64,000 nt of DNA from the NCBI RefSeq assembly GCF_000737695.1, contig NZ_JPRM01000012.1, positions 29,435 to 93,434 of the forward strand, in the 5' to 3' direction. Shown piece after piece: positions 26,832-36,272 of this stretch; within the stretch, counting starts at the first letter, position 1; the number at the start of each line of letters is the position of its first letter. The translations under genes and the position numbers were made by a program. Below the pieces are notes generated by a model, which ran no database searches, was not told the DNA's origin, and saw only the letters and a program-made list of their open reading frames with translations. The DNA comes from Flavobacterium hydatis. GTDB taxonomy: Bacteria; Bacteroidota; Bacteroidia; Flavobacteriales; Flavobacteriaceae.

Positions 26832-27037
26832 ATATTATATTTGTTCAATTTACATTTTAAATTTATAAAGAACTTTTATAGCAAAAAAATGAAATTTTAA
26901 ACTAAAATTATTTATACAAAAAAGTTTTATTAATTTATACATAATTTTATTTTTCCTTTATTTGCAAGGCTTTACAATTTATTTTTTCAAACTCTCGATA
27001 AACATTAAAATAGGAATAAGGTGTTCAATTGTAATCC

Positions 27038-27049
27038 CGGCGACTCCAC
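27038..27049. other. Attachment site at the right end (attR)
   Basis: Exact copy of CGGCGACTCCAC from the ssrA 3' end, with no tRNA-like or tmRNA structure of its own around it. It marks the right end of the 14-kb element; chromosomal sequence resumes with a perfect hairpin terminator. Confidence 0.75.
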
Positions 27050-27055
27050 AAAAAA

Positions 27056-27089
27056 GGGAAGATATTTAAATATATCTTCCCTTTTTTTT
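27056..27089 (+). terminator. Original ssrA terminator, displaced by the element
   Basis: GGGAAGATAT (27056-27065) and ATATCTTCCC (27072-27081) form a perfect 10-base stem followed by eight T. No gene ends just before it now; it fits the terminator that followed ssrA before insertion. Confidence 0.8.
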
Positions 27090-27156
27090 GATATATAGGG
27101 GAGTTTTTTGCTTATGAACCATTCATACCGGATTCATAATGATCTTTATACGGTAT

Positions 27157-27237
27157 TTAATTCAGTTCATCATGACTTCTTCTGTCTATATAGGCATCAT
27201 AAGGAGATTGTTGCCAATGGTGATTTTCTATTAACAT
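27157..27237 (-). CDS. Very short open frame, possibly a gene remnant
   Basis: A 26-codon frame starting MLIENHHWQQSPYD and ending RRSHDELN. The residue mix (Trp, His, Tyr, Asp, Arg) is unlike random AT-rich sequence, so it may be a real tiny protein or the tail of a lost gene. No family recognised. The rest of 27090-27322 shows no gene. Confidence 0.3.
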   Translation of the reverse strand: MLIENHHWQQSPYDAYIDRRSHDELN

Positions 27238-27322
27238 AGGAATCTGTGAAATACAAAAATATACTTCCTAGCACTTCAATTCAAAAAATCACTATTTTTG
27301 AATAAACACTCATTAATTTTCT

Positions 27323-28930
27323 ATGATAGATAAATCACAACTCCGAAGTTCAATTTTTAGACATCTCGACGGCTTGGCTGTTGCGCCAGTAGCAATAGCA
27401 TTGAAAAAGAATGGAGTTTTGGAATTTATCCTAAGTAAAAAGCAAATACAATTAGCGGAGCTTACAATTGCTTTTAAAGCAAATGAAGGTTATCTGAATG
27501 TTGGTTTGAGGATTTTGGCTTCTCAAGGCTTTTTAGATTATGAAGTTGATAATCGTACACAAGAAATTACGATTTCAGTTAATGAAAAGACAGAAATAGC
27601 GTTTTCATTGTTTTATCTCTATGAAGATGTTGTGGAGTTACTTCACTTTTCTACCCAATTTCATCCGCGTCTCTTTGAAGATGCACCGTTTGAAAAACTT
27701 AATCTTATTTTTGAAAAATATAAAAAGAACTACGGAATTGAATCCTCTGAAGATAATCTTACCAAAAGCATTCAGGAGCAAATTCTAAAACACGTAGAAG
27801 GTTATTTGATTGGACCAACAATAGTGCATTTGGCAATGAGTGGGATGTTTCACAAATATTTTATGGAGACTTCTTTCAAACCCGAAGAGTTTCATAAATC
27901 TCCTGAACATTTTAAAAAGATATTAGATTTCTTTGTGCATCTTGGATGGTTCCTGAAGAAAAACGGGAATTATCAATTTACCGAAGTCGGCTTGTTTTAT
28001 GCCAAAAGAGCCAGTGCTTATGGGGTTACGGTTTCTTACTTGCCAACATTTGCCAAAATTGAAGAACTTATTTTTGGCGATCCAGCTATTTTAAGAATGG
28101 TTCCCGATGGTGAAAACGAAATTCATGTTGATAGAGAAATGAATGTATGGGGAAGTGGTGGCGCTCACGACACGTATTTTAAAGTTGTAGATGAAATTAT
28201 CGTCAAGCTTTTTAACCTGCCTATAGAAGAACAACCAAAAGGAATCCTGGATATGGGTTGTGGTAATGGCGCTTTCTTACAACATATTTTTGAAGTAATA
28301 GACAGGCAAACTTTAAGAGGAAAAATGCTCGATGAATATCCTTTATTCCTCGTTGGTGCAGATTATAATCAAGCTGCTTTAAAAGTAACAAGAGCTAATC
28401 TTATAAAGGCAGATATTTGGGCAAAGGTAATTTGGGGAGATATTGGACGTCCAGATGTGCTTTCGGATGACTTGAAAGAGAATTACAATATCGACCTGAA
28501 AGATTTGCTTAACGTAAGAACCTTTTTAGATCACAATAGGATTTGGGAAGAACCGAAATACATCAACAGCGATAGAATCAGTACCTCTACGGGTGCATTT
28601 GCCCACAGAGGAAAAAGAATCAGCAACAATCTGGTCGAAGATAATCTGTTGGAACACTTACAGAAATGGTCGCCGTATGTTTCTAAATTTGGTTTGCTTT
28701 TGATTGAATTACATACCGTAAATCCAAAACTTACCGCTAATAATTTAGGGAAAACTGCCGCAACTGCTTATGATGCTACACACGGTTTTTCAGACCAATA
28801 TATTGTTGAAATAGATGTCTTTAATAGTGTTGCTGCAGAAGCAGGATTATTTCCTGATCCAACTATTTTTAAGCGCTTTCCAGATGCAGATATAGCAACA
28901 GTAAGCATTAATTTATTGAAAGGAAATTGA
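27323..28930 (+). CDS. Class I SAM-dependent methyltransferase, large
   Basis: A 535-residue cytoplasmic protein. Residues about 1-250 are helical with winged-helix-like segments (FKKILDFFVHLGWFLKKNGNY). The methyltransferase core starts at GILDMGCGNGAFLQ (about 309-322, motif I, SAM binding), with VGADYNQAALKVTRANL as the motif II acidic strand and VIWGDIG as motif III. Two domains of this kind resemble methyltransferases linked to polyketide and other secondary-metabolite synthesis, but no such gene cluster is nearby. A -7-like TATTTTTG is at 27293-27300. Methyltransferase call is firm, substrate unknown. It is the first chromosomal gene after attR. Confidence 0.75.
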   Translation: MIDKSQLRSSIFRHLDGLAVAPVAIALKKNGVLEFILSKKQIQLAELTIAFKANEGYLNVGLRILASQGFLDYEVDNRTQEITISVNEKTEIAFSLFYLYEDVVELLHFSTQFHPRLFEDAPFEKLNLIFEKYKKNYGIESSEDNLTKSIQEQILKHVEGYLIGPTIVHLAMSGMFHKYFMETSFKPEEFHKSPEHFKKILDFFVHLGWFLKKNGNYQFTEVGLFYAKRASAYGVTVSYLPTFAKIEELIFGDPAILRMVPDGENEIHVDREMNVWGSGGAHDTYFKVVDEIIVKLFNLPIEEQPKGILDMGCGNGAFLQHIFEVIDRQTLRGKMLDEYPLFLVGADYNQAALKVTRANLIKADIWAKVIWGDIGRPDVLSDDLKENYNIDLKDLLNVRTFLDHNRIWEEPKYINSDRISTSTGAFAHRGKRISNNLVEDNLLEHLQKWSPYVSKFGLLLIELHTVNPKLTANNLGKTAATAYDATHGFSDQYIVEIDVFNSVAAEAGLFPDPTIFKRFPDADIATVSINLLKGN

Positions 28931-28967
28931 TTTTTATTCTATAAAGCCTCATCATTTAGCTCCATAA

Positions 28968-28996
28968 AAAAAACCACTCTTTGAGGAGTGGTTTTA
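28968..28996. terminator. Bidirectional terminator
   Basis: AAAACCACTC (28970-28979) pairs with GAGTGGTTTT (28986-28995), with A and T runs on the two sides, between the converging methyltransferase and PorT-like genes. Confidence 0.88.
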
Positions 28997-29018
28997 GGAA
29001 ACTACAAGAATACTAATT

Positions 29019-29660
29019 CTATTTAAAAAAATAACCAATCGATATCTGGAAAACTCTATTTTTCATGTCATTATTGATGAAATAATTTACATCACTTTCT
29101 TTAAAAACATTAGAGTAAGAAATATTATATCTTAAATCAGCATAAAATTTATCTTTAAATTGATACCCCAATCCAAAATTTACAGAAGTATCTATACCAC
29201 TAGAATATTCTTTTAAATTAAAGCTATCATGGTTTTCATAGCCTAAAAAATTATCTTGGTATTTATTATTTGCCTTAAGAAGTATTCCTATTTGTGGTCC
29301 TACTTGAATACTTAATCCTTCTATTACATAATATTTAAGCATTACAGGAATGTTTAAATAGTTCAATTTAATAGTACCGTCATAGTTGGAATTGGTTACA
29401 TCGCTATCAGAAAACGAAACCTTTGTTCCTTGCTGACTGTATAGCAATTCAGGTTGTAACGAAAAGTTTTTCGCTATAGGAACTTCAACCATAATCCCTC
29501 CTGTAAATCCCGTTTTACTTGATGAGTTCATTTCGCTTTCATCAAAAGTTAGGCTCGAAATATTTAAACCAGCTTTTACGCCTAATTTAACTTTTTGGTT
29601 TTGAGCTATAATGGGCACACCAAAAAAAAGTGTGCATATAATTAACATATATCTTTTCAT
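29019..29660 (-). CDS. Outer-membrane beta-barrel protein, PorT-like
   Basis: A 213-residue protein with signal peptide (MLIICTLFFGVPIIAQ) and an eight-strand barrel pattern. The opening KLGVKAGLNISSL, NFSLQPELLYSQQG, YLNIPVMLKYY and the final FQISIGYFFK are characteristic of the PorT/OMP_b-brl_2 family of Bacteroidota. The ATG at 29660 gives a proper signal peptide; a TTG at 29693 would not. It follows the giant metalloprotease gene on the same strand (69-base gap containing a perfect palindrome). No specific role can be assigned. Confidence 0.82.
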   Translation of the reverse strand: MKRYMLIICTLFFGVPIIAQNQKVKLGVKAGLNISSLTFDESEMNSSSKTGFTGGIMVEVPIAKNFSLQPELLYSQQGTKVSFSDSDVTNSNYDGTIKLNYLNIPVMLKYYVIEGLSIQVGPQIGILLKANNKYQDNFLGYENHDSFNLKEYSSGIDTSVNFGLGYQFKDKFYADLRYNISYSNVFKESDVNYFINNDMKNRVFQISIGYFFK

Positions 29661-29681
29661 AACATTTATTGTTTTAAGAAT

Positions 29682-29707
29682 GGTAACTCTCAATTTTGAG
29701 AGTTACC
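29682..29707. promoter_or_regulatory. Perfect 26-base palindrome between the M4 protease and barrel genes
   Basis: GGTAACTCTCAA (29682-29693) mirrors TTGAGAGTTACC (29696-29707) exactly, with a TT centre. On the minus strand it is not followed by a T run, so it may be an operator or a processing hairpin rather than a terminator. Confidence 0.7.
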
Positions 29708-29728
29708 ATAGTTCTATCTGTAAATTTG

Positions 29729-32700
29729 TTAGTTCTTAATAATCTTAGTAGTGTATTTTTTGCCTTGTACATTGCAGTCTAAAACATACACTCCAGGAGC
29801 CAATGCACTTACATTTATGTTTGATGGAATGCTTGGATATGTTTTACTCCACACAGCTTTACCATCGATTGCATAAATATTGATTTGTGCTTCTCCTTCA
29901 ACTTTATCTGCTAAGAAGATGTTTACAGTATCTATTGCTGGGTTAGGGAATACTCTAAAAGCATTTGTAATTTTCCCAACTAGCATACCTTTTGAATCAA
30001 ATGGAGCAGAAATACTACTACATCCATTATTATTGGTTACTTGAAGGCTGTAATCTCCTTCCCAAATTGTTACTATCGATTTTTCGGTTGCATTTGGTAT
30101 AGGTCTTCCGTTTAAGAACCATTGGTAAGAAGCAGCATCTTTAGAGGCTGTTAACTTTTTATCACCTACAACCTGAATTTCAGATACCATGTTGTTTTCA
30201 ATAATTGAGATAGTAGTACTAAAAGTTTGACCAATACCATTTTCATTATATACAGTTACATAGTAAACTCCATTTTCAGTTGTAACATAAGTAGGCTCTG
30301 TTGAACCATCAAACCATTCGTACGATTTGTAATCTCCTGGAGATAAAGTAACCTCAGGACCACAAATAGCACCGCTTGCTAATTCAGATTCAAAAGTATC
30401 AAATGTTGCAGTTACTGTTTCAGTAAGTGTACAACCGTTTTTCATGATTACTGTTACTGTATAATCTCCTGCTTTATTTATTTCGATACCGTTAGTAACA
30501 TTACCAGTATTCCATTTGTATGATGTAACTCCTAATTTTTTAGCACTAAAATTAGTTGAGGCATCAATGTATAGGCTTTTGCCTGCATATCCATGAATCG
30601 TTGGTTTGTCGAATATTTTGAAATCTGACGTTACTTCTTGATATACATAGTTCTTTATTTCATTGTTTTGTTGAATTGCATTATTCTCTAATTTTGCAAG
30701 AATGTTAAACACATGAGAGTCACCACTCAAATCAAGTTTAGGCTGTTTTTTGAAAGTATATTCAATGCTTTCTCCAGCAGGAATTGCGGTTTCAACAGAT
30801 TCTGTAATAGTTTCATTTGTATTAAGATATCCTAAAACTAATTGTATTGCATTTGCTGCAATTGCAATCTGTCCTTCATTAGTTAATTTAACTTTAACGT
30901 CAGTTCCGCCACATACATCTTTTGGTGATACCATTTGTAATGATACGTCAGACACAGGATCGCTGATTATTTTTAAATCATCTACTACCATATAAGAATA
31001 TCCTTGTACTAAAGAATGTTTGAATCTTAGCATTACAGACTTTCCTGCATATTTGCTTAAATTAATTGTTCCTTTTTGCCATTCTTTATCTACATGACTT
31101 CCTTGTAGAGAAGTTTTCCAAACTTCATTCCATTCGCCTCCTACGGTTTTAGCATCTACAATAAAACTATTAGTGCTATTGCTTTCTATTGCATAATAAA
31201 ATTCCATAGCGGTTGCATTTTCAGGTAACTTATACAACGGAAAGATTAATTCTCCATTGTTAGAACCATTTTCAAGTGGATGATAAAGCATCGTTGCAGG
31301 GGTATCTCCGGTATGATCTTTAACTGGGATACCTAAATACGTGTTATCAGGTTTAACTGTTGCTATCCATGGGAAATCTCTGTCGCTTTGTCCTGAAACA
31401 AAACCTTTTGATCCAAATAATGTGCCCACAGGTACATCAGAAAAAGTCTCAACAGTTAAGTTTGGTGCCTTTGCAATAACCTCAAAAGATTTTGTAAGAC
31501 TTTCTGCCTGAGCTTTTGGCTGCCCGTTTGAAATTATTTTTACAGTAATATCATATTTTCCTGCTGGTAGTTGCGGAATGCCATCTGCGGTATAAACAAT
31601 GGTTTGATATTGTAATATCGGATTGTTTCTTTCTACTAGAACTGGTTCACCTACAGGTTTACCATTTTGGGAAATTTGATATTCGATTGTAGCTTTATCA
31701 ACTTTATTATAAAATACATTTTTTGCACTGATAAAAAATTCGTGCGAAGGCGCATCTTCATAAACAGTCTCAGGCATACTTAAATGAGATAATTGCAAAT
31801 AATCTGCTGTTTCTTTAAGCTTAATATTATCTACAGCAAAACCACTAGCAAATAATCCATTATCATCATGCTGAAAAGCTACAAGAACACAAGATTTTCC
31901 TGCATAAGCACTTAAATCTACTTGATATTCGAACCAACTACTTAGATGTGGCATCTTAAATTCTGTTTTCCAGGTTGTACCTCCATCTGTACTTACTTTT
32001 ACATACCCGTCTGAAAGACCATATCTATCTCCAAAGCCATCAAATGATAAGTGTGCTCCTTTATAATTACTCAAATCAAATACTGGTGAGATTAACATAT
32101 CGTTTGATGAGTCGCAATTACATTTATCATCGTTACTCGCCATAAAATTAGTATGCTCAGTTAAGAACCATCCTGGGGAACCTAAATCCTTGCTTGTTCC
32201 ATGTTTCCAGCCTGTAGCATTTGCATTCTCAGTAGTTCTCCATCCTTTATATTTGGTTGCATCTTCAAAATCCATTGTATAAGGAAGTACAGATACTTTT
32301 AGATCTTCATTGTTCCAATTGTCGTAACCAGTTGTTAAAGAATTATTTTCAGGTTTAACATCTTTAGTCATATCTTCTGGGAAAACTGAAACAGTAATAG
32401 TATTCTCTCCAATACTTTTTAAATTAATATTTGGAATAGAATAGGTGAGTGTATCTCTAAATTTGGTAAATACTAATGTTGTTTTTTCGGTTTTTGAAAA
32501 AACTTCATTTTTTGCATTATCAAGGATTTTTGTAGTAACATTTACAAGCTCGCTTGTGGTTGCAAAATTATTAATGATTTGTGCCTTTAGTGTTATGTTG
32601 TCATTGCTAATAGTACAAGCTCCAGCGTCTAGTTTTGCAGCTATAACCTGTAAATCATAAGGTGCATTACCTACACGAATATTGTCTATAAAAGCTCCTA

Positions 32701-35700
32701 AATATCTACTGCTATTATTATCTGTAACTACACGAAAACGAATAGCAGCTTTTTTGCCAGCAAGTTCAGCTAAACGCATTCCGTATGGGGCTTTTTTTAG
32801 ATCATTGTTAATTCCGCTAAACCATGGCCCTGATACTAAATCATTGTAATGTTCATTATCTGGATAATCGATTCCTGTAACTTTTTTCCAGTTTTTATTG
32901 TCTTCTGAGTATTCAACAATTAAGCCGTGATATCCTTTATAAAATAAATACATCAAGTCAAACTCAACATACGGAGCGGTAACATTAGTAAAATCAAATA
33001 TTGGTGATTGTAACGTAAAATCAGCATTTAGCTGCATTAGTTCAGTAGTACCTAGAGTTATAGTTGCCCATAAATATTTTGAATTGGTGTCTCTAAATGA
33101 ATAAGTAGTAGGCTGCCATATAAATTTTTGAGTAGCCAGTAATGATTCAGAAAACCAACCTCCAGGAGTTCCTTCAAAATTTTGAGAATACGGAAATTGA
33201 CTTATTATACCGCTATAAACTGCATTTATAGTTTTGTTATTAGTTGTCACAGGATCTTTACTATATGTTACATATGCTTCATAGGTATGTGATCCGCTAG
33301 CAGATAAATCGACAGTACCATCAAAAGGAATAGTCATTTCTGAATTCCCTTTAAAAGCTGTGGTTAGAGTAATATCTTTCCAAACAGTTTCATTTCCAGG
33401 AAGTGTATTTAGATATCCTATTTTTAACTGAGATCCTACAGGGATATCCTGACAACCTAAATTAAAAATAGTAAGTGCTAATGGATGATTTGCAGATAAA
33501 GTTTCTCCGGTATATGCAGGAAGATTTAACCCAACAAGTTTAAGATCAAAATCTTTTTGAGCAGGCGGAACCAATAAATTGGCTACAAACGAAACTCCGT
33601 CTTTTGCTCCAAATTCTTCAATAGGTTTAAAATCAAATTTTACTTCTACATAGTTTGGAGCAGTTGCGCTTATTATGTAAGGAAGGTTATCTTGAATTTT
33701 TATAATAACTTCTTCGCCTAATGCTAAATCTTTTGCAATACTAATGGTGCCATCTTTAGTATACTGTGTATTGAATCGACCACCAAAACCTGCTGTCATT
33801 AATCTTAACTTGTAATTTAAATTTTCATTTGCTTTAATTACAGTAGATCCAGTGTTTTTAATTTTAATATAAAAAGGTTCATCTCCTTTTAAAGAACCAC
33901 AAGCAACTGAAGGCTTTTCAATTGAAACAATTGCAATTTGCTTATCTGCGTAAGAGGCTCCAACCCCAATAGCATACCAAGTATTGGTAACTTGTTTGTA
34001 TTCTTCAGAACTTAATCCGTATAAATCTTCTACAACCATTAAACTTGCCTGACGCATATCGCTAAAGTTTGAAGCTGGAGATAAATATTCGGTAAGTGTT
34101 ATGTAGGCTATTTTCTCTGCTTTGGCAAGACCAATAGCTTTAACATCATAGCTGTTGTTAAGATCATTTACACCTTGACCACCTTCACTTAAAAGGTAAA
34201 ACCAGTAATTTGTGATTCCGCTGTTAAAGTGTACACCACCATTATCGTAACCCACGTTTAATGGATTTACCCAGTTTACTCCTCCATAAGTGTCTGGCTG
34301 ACTTTGTGCTTTAGGATTAGACATGTTTCTCATACTTCCGTGAGTATACAACTCATTACCTAGCATCCAAATGTCTTCTTTTTTGTCTTTTCCAACGAAA
34401 AATTCGACAGACACACCAAAGATGTCACTAAAAGATTCATTCATGGCTCCAGATTCTCCTTGGTAAATTAACCCAGCAGAAAATTGTGTTACAGCATGCG
34501 TTAGTTCATGCGCCGTAATTCCTAAACCTACATAAGGTGTGTTGTTACCATCGCCAAATTGTGCCCATCCACCAGTCCATGAAGCGTTTTCGAGATTAGT
34601 GCTTAAATGTGCAAGACCAATAATTTCCATTCCTTTATTATCGACACTATTTCGGTTAAATTTTTCCGCATAATAGTCGATTGTTTTTTGCATACCCCAA
34701 TGAATGTCTATCGCAACTTCATCATGATCTTTATTATGGAGTTCATTCCAAATGTTATCTTCATCGATAAACTCTGTGATTACCTCATCAGATGCGTGAT
34801 CTGCATGATTCATGTTTAGAGTATACATAGGTACTTTGTATTTTCCTTGTGTAGATTCTAGTTTGTAACCTTCAGGATATTGTTTGGTGTTAAAAACAAC
34901 TTCTCCTGCATATCGAGCTTTACCTTTACCAAGACTTTGACCAGGAACATTAGAATCTCGACTAAGATTGATGGTAAGGATTGTTTTTCCTGTGTTTGCA
35001 TCTACATAGATGGTTTGACTAGATTGCGGATTTGTTGCATAAATATCAAATTTCCATGCCAAGTAATATTCCGTTAGTTTAGAAGAAAAGTTAGGACCAA
35101 CATAAACCAATTCGCCTTGGGGTTTTGTGCTTATATTTTTATTAATTAAAGAACCTAATTTTTTACTTTCCCAGATATATTGTTTTGCATTTATTGTCTT
35201 AAGTGCATTTTCTAAAGCAGTAGTAGCATTTATTTTATAATTGCTGGTTGCAGGCAACTTTTTAGCAGTAGAACCAAAGGCATCAATCTTGGTTTTATTT
35301 TTTCTAACCTTATAAATTGATCCTTCTACAGGAATCGAGTTATGCAATTGCTGATAAGTAGCCAAGGTTCTCCCGTGATTATCAGAAACAGATTTTAATT
35401 GCATTTTATCAGATGTAGATAAATCAAAATCCCCTTTTTTAACTTCAAATATATTTTTTACAGTTAAATTAGAAGATTTAGCAAAAGTCTTGACCTTTGT
35501 ATTAATCGTATCTTGCGAGCTTGTTTTCTCGGTAGTATTTGATAGTTTTTGTACAAACAGTTTTTGACTTTGCAGTGCTTGTTTTGTCACCGATTCACTT
35601 TCTGTTGCAGAAAGTTCTTTGCCACTTATAGTTTCTTCTTCTTTTCGAATGAAGAGATTATTGGCGTCTTTATCCTGACTAGAATTTAGATTACCAGTTT

Positions 35701-35860
35701 TCTTAGAAACTTGTTCCTTTGTTTCTTCAGGAGCACCTAAGGCCGTTTTCACGCCATCATTTTTGATATTTTGAATAGGTGACTGAGCTATTCCTACGGA
35801 ACAGACAAAGAAACTTAACAAAATAAACAAATACCTGGTTTTGAAGTAAATTTGATTCAT
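29729..35860 (-). CDS. Giant secreted M4 (thermolysin-like) metalloprotease with T9SS sorting domain
   Basis: A 2043-residue exported protein. Order: signal peptide (ending CSVGIAQ), FTP/PepSY-type propeptide (about 130-290), thermolysin-like catalytic domain with HELTH at about residue 449-453 and the third ligand in GAMNESFSD some 24 residues on, and GGVHFNSGITNYWFYLL (the second M4 domain with catalytic His). Next come repeated adhesive domains: two or three MAM/jelly-roll-like modules (SQNFEGTPGGWF, TMDFEDATKYKGW and similar), CARDB-like and PKD/Ig-like segments, and a T9SS type A sorting domain (VFPNPAIDTVNIF to the Lys-rich end). It is likely released or cell-surface-anchored and degrades protein. 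The start at 35860 fits the promoter at 35929-35960; the ATG at 35926 would be at or upstream of transcription start. Confidence 0.88.
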   Translation of the reverse strand: MNQIYFKTRYLFILLSFFVCSVGIAQSPIQNIKNDGVKTALGAPEETKEQVSKKTGNLNSSQDKDANNLFIRKEEETISGKELSATESESVTKQALQSQKLFVQKLSNTTEKTSSQDTINTKVKTFAKSSNLTVKNIFEVKKGDFDLSTSDKMQLKSVSDNHGRTLATYQQLHNSIPVEGSIYKVRKNKTKIDAFGSTAKKLPATSNYKINATTALENALKTINAKQYIWESKKLGSLINKNISTKPQGELVYVGPNFSSKLTEYYLAWKFDIYATNPQSSQTIYVDANTGKTILTINLSRDSNVPGQSLGKGKARYAGEVVFNTKQYPEGYKLESTQGKYKVPMYTLNMNHADHASDEVITEFIDEDNIWNELHNKDHDEVAIDIHWGMQKTIDYYAEKFNRNSVDNKGMEIIGLAHLSTNLENASWTGGWAQFGDGNNTPYVGLGITAHELTHAVTQFSAGLIYQGESGAMNESFSDIFGVSVEFFVGKDKKEDIWMLGNELYTHGSMRNMSNPKAQSQPDTYGGVNWVNPLNVGYDNGGVHFNSGITNYWFYLLSEGGQGVNDLNNSYDVKAIGLAKAEKIAYITLTEYLSPASNFSDMRQASLMVVEDLYGLSSEEYKQVTNTWYAIGVGASYADKQIAIVSIEKPSVACGSLKGDEPFYIKIKNTGSTVIKANENLNYKLRLMTAGFGGRFNTQYTKDGTISIAKDLALGEEVIIKIQDNLPYIISATAPNYVEVKFDFKPIEEFGAKDGVSFVANLLVPPAQKDFDLKLVGLNLPAYTGETLSANHPLALTIFNLGCQDIPVGSQLKIGYLNTLPGNETVWKDITLTTAFKGNSEMTIPFDGTVDLSASGSHTYEAYVTYSKDPVTTNNKTINAVYSGIISQFPYSQNFEGTPGGWFSESLLATQKFIWQPTTYSFRDTNSKYLWATITLGTTELMQLNADFTLQSPIFDFTNVTAPYVEFDLMYLFYKGYHGLIVEYSEDNKNWKKVTGIDYPDNEHYNDLVSGPWFSGINNDLKKAPYGMRLAELAGKKAAIRFRVVTDNNSSRYLGAFIDNIRVGNAPYDLQVIAAKLDAGACTISNDNITLKAQIINNFATTSELVNVTTKILDNAKNEVFSKTEKTTLVFTKFRDTLTYSIPNINLKSIGENTITVSVFPEDMTKDVKPENNSLTTGYDNWNNEDLKVSVLPYTMDFEDATKYKGWRTTENANATGWKHGTSKDLGSPGWFLTEHTNFMASNDDKCNCDSSNDMLISPVFDLSNYKGAHLSFDGFGDRYGLSDGYVKVSTDGGTTWKTEFKMPHLSSWFEYQVDLSAYAGKSCVLVAFQHDDNGLFASGFAVDNIKLKETADYLQLSHLSMPETVYEDAPSHEFFISAKNVFYNKVDKATIEYQISQNGKPVGEPVLVERNNPILQYQTIVYTADGIPQLPAGKYDITVKIISNGQPKAQAESLTKSFEVIAKAPNLTVETFSDVPVGTLFGSKGFVSGQSDRDFPWIATVKPDNTYLGIPVKDHTGDTPATMLYHPLENGSNNGELIFPLYKLPENATAMEFYYAIESNSTNSFIVDAKTVGGEWNEVWKTSLQGSHVDKEWQKGTINLSKYAGKSVMLRFKHSLVQGYSYMVVDDLKIISDPVSDVSLQMVSPKDVCGGTDVKVKLTNEGQIAIAANAIQLVLGYLNTNETITESVETAIPAGESIEYTFKKQPKLDLSGDSHVFNILAKLENNAIQQNNEIKNYVYQEVTSDFKIFDKPTIHGYAGKSLYIDASTNFSAKKLGVTSYKWNTGNVTNGIEINKAGDYTVTVIMKNGCTLTETVTATFDTFESELASGAICGPEVTLSPGDYKSYEWFDGSTEPTYVTTENGVYYVTVYNENGIGQTFSTTISIIENNMVSEIQVVGDKKLTASKDAASYQWFLNGRPIPNATEKSIVTIWEGDYSLQVTNNNGCSSISAPFDSKGMLVGKITNAFRVFPNPAIDTVNIFLADKVEGEAQINIYAIDGKAVWSKTYPSIPSNINVSALAPGVYVLDCNVQGKKYTTKIIKN

Positions 35861-35928
35861 TCTTTTAAATTTAAAATTAATACTAGAGTTTACTTGGTTA
35901 ATAATCATTGCACCTTTATGGTTCATGG

Positions 35929-35960
35929 CAAAACTATAAAAGCAGTATTCTAAAAATCAA
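35929..35960 (-). promoter_or_regulatory. Promoter of the M4 protease gene
   Basis: On the minus strand: TTG (35960-35958), 21 bases, TAGTTTTG (35936-35929), the Bacteroidota -33/-7 form. Expected transcript start near 35922, giving a leader of about 60 bases to the ATG at 35860. Confidence 0.6.
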
Positions 35961-36094
35961 TTTGGAGTTTGATTTTCAGGAATTTCTTTTGTTATTTTTT
36001 CCAGAATCTTTAAGAGAGTTTCTTTTTTTGTTTTTGTATCTTCTAAAAGTTCTTCAATGCTTTTAGGAGGTTTAATTTTTTTCTTCCGATTCAT
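35957..36094 (-). CDS. Small charged helical protein, unknown
   Basis: A 45-residue frame (starts MNRKKKIKPPKSIEELLED, ends PENQTPN) rich in Lys and Glu, with a single predicted amphipathic helix (EELLEDTKTKKETLLKILEKI). Its stop overlaps the -33 element of the protease promoter. It could be a real small gene, and its composition differs from the surrounding non-coding DNA; no family is recognised. The rest of 35861-36272 shows nothing else. Confidence 0.45.
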   Translation of the reverse strand: MNRKKKIKPPKSIEELLEDTKTKKETLLKILEKITKEIPENQTPN

Positions 36095-36272
36095 TCTGAA
36101 ATTCTTTTACATCGATTTAGTAAATGTAGAACGGAGGTGTATAATTCTGAAAAAAAGGACTATTACAAAAACACTCTAAGGCATAAAAGAGTCACTAAAA
36201 AAACACTCAAAAATCTTTAAGTGCTTGTTTTTTAGTTGGTTAATTTTGAATTTATTGTTGAATTAAATCAGA

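Larger units (their letters stand above)
13016..27049. mobile_element. 14-kb integrated defence element in ssrA
   Basis: Bounded by the ssrA 3' end and a second 12-base copy of it (attR). Directly beside attL is a large serine recombinase on the minus strand. The cargo is almost all anti-phage-like: DUF4238, Pycsar effector and cyclase with an E2-like protein, sigma/unknown/ImmA operon, AbiC-like, HEPN and CHAT proteins. Non-coding stretches at 21953-22762 and 24017-24584 contain gene debris. No conjugation, replication or phage structural gene is present, so it is an integrative element moved by others or a remnant. Both ends carry strong terminators just outside or inside the junction (13020-13052 inside; 27056-27089 outside, presumably the original ssrA terminator). 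Confidence 0.8.

Noticed and set aside
13016..27049. Integrative conjugative element or prophage
   Set aside because: No conjugation, mobilisation, replication, capsid or portal gene was recognised; only a serine recombinase and cargo.
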